Of a stretch of 64,000 bases of DNA, positions 58,827 to 64,000 are shown piece after piece (position 1 is the first letter of the stretch; the number at the start of each line of letters is the position of its first letter). This stretch comes from Ancylobacter sp. Lp-2 (lineage in GTDB: Bacteria; Pseudomonadota; Alphaproteobacteria; Rhizobiales; Xanthobacteraceae). Both the position numbers and the translations under genes were made by a program. Under the pieces are notes generated by a model. That model was not told the origin of the DNA. It searched no databases and saw nothing but the letters and a program-made list of their open reading frames with translations. Location of the stretch: contig NZ_JAJALI010000008.1 in NCBI RefSeq assembly GCF_020523795.1, positions 62,001 through 126,000 of the forward strand, written 5' to 3'.

Positions 58827-59048
58827 ATGTCCACCGCCCCGAACTTCTCCCGCTCGCGTTTCACCCTCGCGGTGACACTCGCCACCTATCCGCTGATGAC
58901 CATCCTGATCTATGCCGTGATCGCGTTCACGCCGGAGTGGCCGATCTGGCTGCGCACCATGCTGGTGGAGCCGATCATTTCCGCCGCCATGGTCTGGGTG
59001 CTGGCTCCCACCATTCGCGGCGTGCTGCGCGTCTGGCTGCATCCCTGA
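58827..59048 (+). CDS. DUF2798 small membrane protein
   Basis: A 73-residue protein with two predicted transmembrane helices (about 12-35 and 46-65) and the family-like [20 protein letters not shown] between them. The function of DUF2798 is unknown. It is the only gene downstream of the rightward promoter controlled by the divergent TetR, so it may be the regulated target, possibly stress or efflux related; that is inference. Confidence 0.75.
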   Translation: MSTAPNFSRSRFTLAVTLATYPLMTILIYAVIAFTPEWPIWLRTMLVEPIISAAMVWVLAPTIRGVLRVWLHP

Positions 59049-59166
59049 ACGGCGCGGCGGCACCACGAGCCACCGGCTCGTCAGGACGTGGCCTTTCGAA
59101 CGTCTTGCGGATGTCGTGCGCATCGGGCACATCGGTTCGGTCTTCCTTCCCGCCCGAGATGTCCCC

Positions 59167-60414
59167 ATGGCCCACGCTGCTCCCGTCTCACCGCTCGCGC
59201 CCAAGACCACGCCGGATGTCGGCCCCGTCGAGGGCGTGCGCTTCGCCACCGCCGTGGCGGGCATCCGCTACAAGGGCCGTACCGACGTGCTGCTGCTGGC
59301 GCTCGATGCCGGTACCACGGTGGCGGGGGTGTTCACCAAGTCGAAATGCCCCTCGGCGCCGGTGGAATGGTGCCGAGCCAACCTGCCCGGCGGCCTCGCG
59401 CGCGGGCTGGTGGTGAACTCCGGCAATGCCAACGCCTTCACCGGCGCGAAGGGCCGCGAGTCCACTGCGCTGACCGCGAAGATCGCCGCCAAGGCGCTGG
59501 GCTGCGCGGAGAGCGAGATCTTCCTCGCCTCCACCGGCGTGATCGGCGAGCCGCTCGACGCGACGAAATATGAGGGCGTGCTCGACGAGACGGCGACCCG
59601 TCTCGCGCCGCTGCCGTGGATCGACCCGGCGCGGGCGATCATGACCACCGACACCTTCCCCAAGCTGGCCACCGCTACCGCCAAGATCGACGGCGTGAGC
59701 GTGACCATCGCGGGCATCGCCAAGGGCGCCGGCATGATCGCGCCGGACATGGCGACCATGCTGTCCTTCGTGTTCACCGATGCGCCGATCGATGCGCGAG
59801 CGCTGCAGGCGCTGCTGTCGCGCGGGGTGACTGACAGCTTCAACGCGGTGACCATCGACGGCGACACCTCGACCTCCGACACGCTGATGCTGTTCGCCAC
59901 CGGCGCGGCGGAAAAGCGCGGTGCCCCGCGCATCGCCGAGGGTTCCGACCGGCGGCTGGCCTCGTTCCGCAAGGTGCTGACCGCCGTGCTGGCCGACCTC
60001 GCCGAGCAGGTGGCCCGCGACGGCGAGGGCGCGCGCAAGCTGGTGAAGATCGAGGTGACCGGCGCTACCTCCAAGCGCTCGGCGCGGCGCATCGCCATGT
60101 CGATCGCCAATTCGCCGCTGGTGAAGACGGCGGTGGCCGGCGAGGACGCCAATTGGGGCCGCATCGTCATGGCGGTCGGCAAGGCCGGCGAGCCGGCCGA
60201 GCGCGACCGGCTGTCGATCTCGTTCGGCGGCATCCGCGTCGCCCATGAGGGAGCGCGCGACCCGTCGTATGATGAAGCGCAGGTCTCGGCCTACATGAAG
60301 AACGATGTCATCGACATTCAGGTCGATATCGGCCTCGGCAACTCGTCCGACCGGGTGATGACCTGCGATCTCACCAAGGAATATGTCGCCATCAACGGCG
60401 ACTACCGTTCCTGA
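59167..60414 (+). CDS. argJ: Bifunctional ornithine acetyltransferase / N-acetylglutamate synthase
   Basis: A 415-residue enzyme of arginine synthesis. The self-cleavage site [14 protein letters not shown] contains the nucleophilic Thr near residue 197 that becomes the N-terminus of the beta chain. [24 protein letters not shown] [14 protein letters not shown] and [16 protein letters not shown] complete the active site. ATG 59167 fits the family; the frame from 59116 adds 17 residues with no clear start signal. mutT follows 10 bp downstream. Confidence 0.96.
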   Translation: MAHAAPVSPLAPKTTPDVGPVEGVRFATAVAGIRYKGRTDVLLLALDAGTTVAGVFTKSKCPSAPVEWCRANLPGGLARGLVVNSGNANAFTGAKGRESTALTAKIAAKALGCAESEIFLASTGVIGEPLDATKYEGVLDETATRLAPLPWIDPARAIMTTDTFPKLATATAKIDGVSVTIAGIAKGAGMIAPDMATMLSFVFTDAPIDARALQALLSRGVTDSFNAVTIDGDTSTSDTLMLFATGAAEKRGAPRIAEGSDRRLASFRKVLTAVLADLAEQVARDGEGARKLVKIEVTGATSKRSARRIAMSIANSPLVKTAVAGEDANWGRIVMAVGKAGEPAERDRLSISFGGIRVAHEGARDPSYDEAQVSAYMKNDVIDIQVDIGLGNSSDRVMTCDLTKEYVAINGDYRS

Positions 60415-60424
60415 GGTCGGCGCC

Positions 60425-60838
60425 ATGAAGCTCGTTCTCGTCGCCGCCTGCGCGCTCGTCGATGCCGACGGGCGCGTGCTGCTCGCCCAGCGGCCGGAGG
60501 GCAAGCAGCTTGCCGGCCTGTGGGAGTTTCCCGGCGGCAAGGTCGAGCCCGGCGAGCGGCCGGAGGACTGCCTGATCCGCGAGCTCCACGAGGAACTCGG
60601 CATCGTGGTGAAGGAGCCATGCCTGGCGCCGCTTACCTTCGCCAGCCATACCTATGAAAGCTTCCAGCTGCTGATGCCCTTGTGGATCTGCCGGCGCTGG
60701 GAAGGCCAGGTGCACGGTCGCGAGGGCCAGAAGCTCGCTTGGGTGCGGGCGGGCCGGCTGCGCGACTACCCGATGCCGCCGGCCGACGAGCCGCTGGTCC
60801 CGGTGCTGCTCGATTTGCTCGGGCCGGGGCGGGACTAG
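60425..60838 (+). CDS. mutT: MutT-type Nudix hydrolase (8-oxo-dGTP diphosphatase)
   Basis: A 137-residue Nudix protein. The full Nudix box, GGKVEPGERPEDCLIRELHE then ELGI, is intact, with WEFPGGK and the C-terminal PPADEPLVPVLLDLL typical of MutT. It removes oxidised guanine nucleotides. Some MutT-like proteins prefer other substrates, so the call is by similarity. Its TAG stop shares bases with the stop of the convergent methyltransferase gene. Confidence 0.9.
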   Translation: MKLVLVAACALVDADGRVLLAQRPEGKQLAGLWEFPGGKVEPGERPEDCLIRELHEELGIVVKEPCLAPLTFASHTYESFQLLMPLWICRRWEGQVHGREGQKLAWVRAGRLRDYPMPPADEPLVPVLLDLLGPGRD

Positions 60839-61734
60839 GCGTCCGAGCCCGGCAATTTGTGCTCGGCGGCTTTGAGCACGTCGGCGAGGCGGGTCTTGGC
60901 GGAGCCGGGGCGCAGCGGCTGCTGCTGGCTCTCATGCGGCGCCCAGCCGGAAATCCAGGCAATCTCGAAAGTCGCCCGCAGCCGCCCGTCCGGGTCGGCG
61001 AAGCGCTCGGTATAGACCTCGAACAGCCGGGCCAGCGTCGCGCGGCGCAGCGGCGCCCGCCGGCGGTCGCTGAGCGGGTTGGCGGCGCCCATGCGGCGCA
61101 GATCGTTCATCAGCGCCAGCGGGTGGTCGTAGCGCACCACTACCCGGTCGACATCGGTGACCGGCAGGGCGAGGCCGGCGCGCTGGACGAGGCCGCCGAG
61201 GTCGCGCAGATCGGCGAAGGGGGCGACGCGCGGCGAGATGCCGCCGGTGGTGTCGCTCTCGGCGATGGCGAAGGCCTCGCGCAGCTCGGCGAGCGTGCCG
61301 GCGCCGAACAGGCAGGCGAGCAGCAGCCCGTCCGGCCGCAGCGCGCGGCGGATCTGGGCGAGTACGCCCGGCAGGTCGTTCACCGTCTGCAGCGCCAGGG
61401 CGGAGACCACGAGATCGAGCGAGGCGGCGCCGAAAGGCGGCATCTCGATGTCGGCGGCGGCGTCGTTATCGGCGCGCTCCGGCGGGCCGAAGGCGAAGAG
61501 CCGGCCGATCATCGGCGCGGCCGACAGTGCCCGGGCGAGGGCGGCGGTCGGGGTGCCGAGATCGGCGGCGACCGCGAATTGACGGTTCACCGCGCCGAGT
61601 CGGTCGGCGAGGTCCTCGACGACGCGGTCGAGCAGGAAGGTTTCCGCGCCGAGCGCCAGCGCCCGCCGTCGCCGGGCGGCGAGGGTGCGGGCATCGAAGA
61701 TCTGATGGGGGCCGGATGAGTCGGGGGCAGGCAT
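60835..61734 (-). CDS. BioC/NDUFAF5-like SAM-dependent methyltransferase
   Basis: A 299-residue methyltransferase. HQIFDARTLAARRRRALALG opens the protein in the style of the mitochondrial NDUFAF5/C20orf7 group, with VVSALALQTVNDLPGVLAQI and ALRPDGLLLACLFGAGTLAEL as methyltransferase motifs. The canonical glycine-rich SAM motif I is weak (VAADLGTPTAALARAL), so activity is uncertain. GAGGAG precedes the ATG at 61734. The position between mutT and comF is common in the order. Confidence 0.82.
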   Translation of the reverse strand: MPAPDSSGPHQIFDARTLAARRRRALALGAETFLLDRVVEDLADRLGAVNRQFAVAADLGTPTAALARALSAAPMIGRLFAFGPPERADNDAAADIEMPPFGAASLDLVVSALALQTVNDLPGVLAQIRRALRPDGLLLACLFGAGTLAELREAFAIAESDTTGGISPRVAPFADLRDLGGLVQRAGLALPVTDVDRVVVRYDHPLALMNDLRRMGAANPLSDRRRAPLRRATLARLFEVYTERFADPDGRLRATFEIAWISGWAPHESQQQPLRPGSAKTRLADVLKAAEHKLPGSDA

Positions 61735-61991
61735 GGCAGGCTCCTCGACCTTGCCATAGGCCGATGCGGGCACGGGGTCAAAGCACGCGGCCGGGAGCCG
61801 CGGTGGCGGCCCAACGGCCGGCCGGTGCCTCGGCGATATTGTTCTCCGATGACGGTGGTCGCCGTCCGGCTGGGGCGCGGGGATGCCGCCGGCGAATGGT
61901 GGGGAGAAAATTCCGCAACGCCAACAGGTTGAAGAACGGATTCCTCACAGTCATCCTTCGTCCGGCGTCCGAACTCATCTAGGATGGGGGG

Positions 61992-62810
61992 ATGGAGCAG
62001 GTCGCGCCCGCACGCTTGCATGTCCACAGGCTCACCGGCGCTCTGGCGCGGGCGGGGCGCGGGACGCTGCGCGCGCTCGGCACCGTCGGCCGGGCCGGGC
62101 TCGACTATGCGCTGCCGCCCACCTGCATGGCCTGCGCGCGCGCCGTGAGCGAGCCGGGCGGGCTATGCGCCGGCTGCTGGAGGCGGCTCGATTTCATTTC
62201 TGCGCCACTGTGCGAACGGCTCGGCGTGCCGCTGCGCGAGGGCGAGAGCCGGCTGTCGGCGGCGGCGCTGGACCATCCGCCCGCCTATGGACGGGCGCGG
62301 GCGGCGGTGTGCTTCGGCGAGGTGGCGCGCGACCTGGTGCACGGCCTCAAATATGCCGACCGTACCGATCTCGCCGATCCGCTGGCCGGTCTGATGGCGC
62401 GGGCGGGAGCGGAACTGACCGGCGGCGCCGACGCACTGGTGCCGGTGCCGCTGCATCCGCGCCGGTTGTTCAAGCGCCGCTTCAACCAGTCGGCGCTGCT
62501 GGCGCTCGGCGTCGAGCGGCGCAGCGGGGTGCCGATGCGACCGGGCTGGCTGGCGCGCACCAGGGCGACGACGCCCCAAGTCGGCCTCGACCGAGCGGCG
62601 CGGGCCGGCAACGTCGCCGGCGCCTTCGAGGTGCCCGAGGCGGCGCGCGGCGAGGTGACGGGGCGACGCATCGTATTGGTCGACGACGTGCTGACCACCG
62701 GGGCGACCATCGACGCCTGCGCCAAGGCTTTGCTGCGCGCCGGGGCGGAACGGGTGGACGTGCTGGTGTTCGCGCGGGTTGTTGACGGAACGACGACGCC
62801 CATATCATAG
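61992..62810 (+). CDS. comF: ComF family phosphoribosyltransferase-like protein
   Basis: A 272-residue protein. An N-terminal four-cysteine zinc ribbon (PPTCMACARAVSEPGGLCAG, then CW) is followed by VPVPLHPRRLFKRRFNQSALLA and the PRPP-binding motif RIVLVDDVLTTGATIDAC. ComF proteins are needed for DNA uptake in competent bacteria, but homologues are widespread without known competence. A strong GGATGGGGGG ribosome-binding site precedes the ATG. It is divergent from the methyltransferase, 257 bp away, and upstream of the glutaredoxin gene. Confidence 0.9.
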   Translation: MEQVAPARLHVHRLTGALARAGRGTLRALGTVGRAGLDYALPPTCMACARAVSEPGGLCAGCWRRLDFISAPLCERLGVPLREGESRLSAAALDHPPAYGRARAAVCFGEVARDLVHGLKYADRTDLADPLAGLMARAGAELTGGADALVPVPLHPRRLFKRRFNQSALLALGVERRSGVPMRPGWLARTRATTPQVGLDRAARAGNVAGAFEVPEAARGEVTGRRIVLVDDVLTTGATIDACAKALLRAGAERVDVLVFARVVDGTTTPIS

Positions 62811-62859
62811 ATCGATGGGCCTGCGCGCGGCGAGCGGGCGGGCCTGCGGGAGGAATGCC

Positions 62860-63117
62860 ATGGCGCAGATCGAGATCTACACCACCTATACCTGCCCTTA
62901 TTGCCACGCCGCCAAGGATCTGTTGAAGCGCAAGGGCGCCTCCTTCTCCGAGATCAACGTCGCGGGCGATCCGGTGATGCGCTCCACCATGTCCGGTCGC
63001 GCCGGCGGCCGCACCAGCGTGCCGCAGATCTTCATCGACGGGAAGCATGTCGGCGGCTGCGACGACCTCTACGCCCTCGACGAGGCCGGCGAACTCGATC
63101 CGCTGCTTGCCTCCTGA
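62860..63117 (+). CDS. grxC: Glutaredoxin 3 (CPYC type)
   Basis: An 85-residue dithiol glutaredoxin. The redox motif CPYC lies near residues 13-16 (YTTYTCPYCHAAKDLL), and TSVPQIFIDGKHVGGCDDL supplies the cis-Pro and glutathione site. GGGAGGA is six bases upstream of the ATG. It could be reduced by glutathione and serve ribonucleotide reductase or iron-sulfur partners such as BolA in this window; the last point is inference. Confidence 0.95.
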   Translation: MAQIEIYTTYTCPYCHAAKDLLKRKGASFSEINVAGDPVMRSTMSGRAGGRTSVPQIFIDGKHVGGCDDLYALDEAGELDPLLAS

Positions 63118-63147
63118 CCTCAGCTCGCCTCCAACCGAGTTCCGACC

Positions 63148-64000
63148 ATGACCGCTTCCGCTGCCGACGCCACCTCCCGACCGCTGCATCTCGGCGCGCC
63201 CTTCAAGGCGGCGCTGGTGCAGATGCGCACCGCCAAGAGCGTCGCGGCCAATGTCGAGGCGGCGTCCGCGCTGATCCGCGCGGCGGCGGCCGACGGGGCG
63301 GGCTATGTGCAGACGCCGGAGATGACCGGCACCATGGAAGAGAACCGGCAGGCGCTGTTCGCCAATCTGCACGAGGAGGAGACCGACCCGGCGCTTGCCG
63401 CCTTCCGCGCGCTCGCCAAGGAGCTCGGCATCCACCTGCATATCGGCTCGCTGGCGATCAAGGCGGGCTCGCACCGCGCGGCCAACCGTTCGTTCCTGAT
63501 CGGGCCGGATGGCGCGATCGTCGCCCGCTACGACAAGATCCATATGTTCGACGTCGACCTGCCCAATGGCGACGTCTACCGCGAATCCGAAGCCTATCGG
63601 CCCGGCGAGATCGCCGTGCATGCCGAGCTGCCGGAGATCCGCGTCGGCCTGACCATCTGCTACGACCTGCGCTTCCCGGCACTGTTCCGCGCGCTGGCGG
63701 AATCAGGCGTGGGCCTGCTCACCGTGCCAGCCGCCTTCACCAAGACGACCGGCGAGGCGCATTGGCACGTCCTGCTCCGCGCCCGCGCCATCGAGACCGG
63801 CTCCTTCGTGCTGGCGGCGGCGCAGGGCGGCTTGCACGAGAATGGCCGCGAGACCTTCGGCCATTCGCTGATCATCGACCCATGGGGCCGGATTCTCGCC
63901 GAGGCGGGCACCGAGCCGGGCTTCATCGCGGCGATGATCGACCCGTCCGAGGTGGGCGCGGCGCGCCGGCGGATTCCCTCGCTGGAGAACGGGCGGCGCT
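63148..64000 (+). CDS. Carbon-nitrogen hydrolase family protein (Nit-like), 3' truncated by window end
   Basis: The first 284 codons of a nitrilase-superfamily amidase run off the window. The Glu-Lys-Cys triad is present: TPEMTG, YDKIHMFDVDLPNGD and GLTICYDLRFPALFRAL. This pattern fits the Nit1/NitFhit branch, some of which are deaminated-glutathione amidases, which would suit its place 30 bp after the glutaredoxin gene. Only a few C-terminal residues should be missing (ends ...RRIPSLENGRR). Confidence 0.9.
   Translation, partial: MTASAADATSRPLHLGAPFKAALVQMRTAKSVAANVEAASALIRAAAADGAGYVQTPEMTGTMEENRQALFANLHEEETDPALAAFRALAKELGIHLHIGSLAIKAGSHRAANRSFLIGPDGAIVARYDKIHMFDVDLPNGDVYRESEAYRPGEIAVHAELPEIRVGLTICYDLRFPALFRALAESGVGLLTVPAAFTKTTGEAHWHVLLRARAIETGSFVLAAAQGGLHENGRETFGHSLIIDPWGRILAEAGTEPGFIAAMIDPSEVGAARRRIPSLENGRR

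Overview
The window is 64 kb of very GC-rich chromosomal DNA from an alphaproteobacterium. The gene content and order point to the order Hyphomicrobiales (Rhizobiales), perhaps a relative of Xanthobacter, Ancylobacter or Starkeya. The evidence is an aerobic cobaltochelatase pair (cobS/cobT) beside bolA and a J-domain protein, a hemC-hemD-mitofilin-hemY operon, 180-kDa NAD-glutamate dehydrogenase, a secA / parvulin / argJ / mutT / comF / glutaredoxin block, and an abundant-looking class of short palindromic intergenic repeats. The family-level guess is inference. I see no rRNA, tRNA, CRISPR, prophage or intact insertion sequence.

Layout. 1-13 kb: a CobW/COG0523 GTPase and a WD40 protein, a large autotransporter, acetoacetate decarboxylase, then a minus-strand run of DUF1007 plus a NicO-type metal exporter, asd, zur-ispG-MFS. 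The metal-related genes (COG0523, NicO, DUF1007, Zur) are close together. 13-23 kb: 3-hydroxybutyrate dehydrogenase and a patatin with a basic tail (ketone-body/PHB metabolism), an RluA-type pseudouridine synthase, glk, an RsmB-type methyltransferase, a heparinase-family protein, purH and ompW. 23-35 kb: glutamate dehydrogenase, a DUF1796 protein, acs, and a minus-strand operon tsaD-gpsA-EVE-methyltransferase. 35-40 kb: hemC-hemD-mic60-hemY. 40-45 kb: a non-coding segment with a duplicated, apparently structured element, an unrecognised membrane protein, then the J-domain protein, cobS and cobT, with bolA divergent. 45-53 kb: aroK-aroB-CorC-like transporter, a 47-residue membrane peptide and xerD, accA, and an L,D-transpeptidase lipoprotein. 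53-64 kb: secA with a coupled NTF2-like gene, a periplasmic parvulin, a TetR/DUF2798 divergent pair, argJ, mutT, a BioC-like methyltransferase, comF, a glutaredoxin and a truncated nitrilase-family gene.

Most of the window is conserved housekeeping sequence. The parts that most reward a second look are: the two-copy hairpin element at 39.85-40.23 kb, with complementary loops and one covarying base pair; the TetR/DUF2798 intergenic region, where two opposed promoters seem to share one -10 hexamer; an 18-bp tandem repeat that offers the methyltransferase gene four successive GTG starts; an FNR/FixK-like box upstream of ompW; and several palindromic repeats, one of which contains a gene's stop codon.

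Start codons were chosen by ribosome-binding site, family length and overlap with neighbours. Several are non-ATG (GTG or TTG) and are flagged. All functional calls come from reading motifs; no database search was run.
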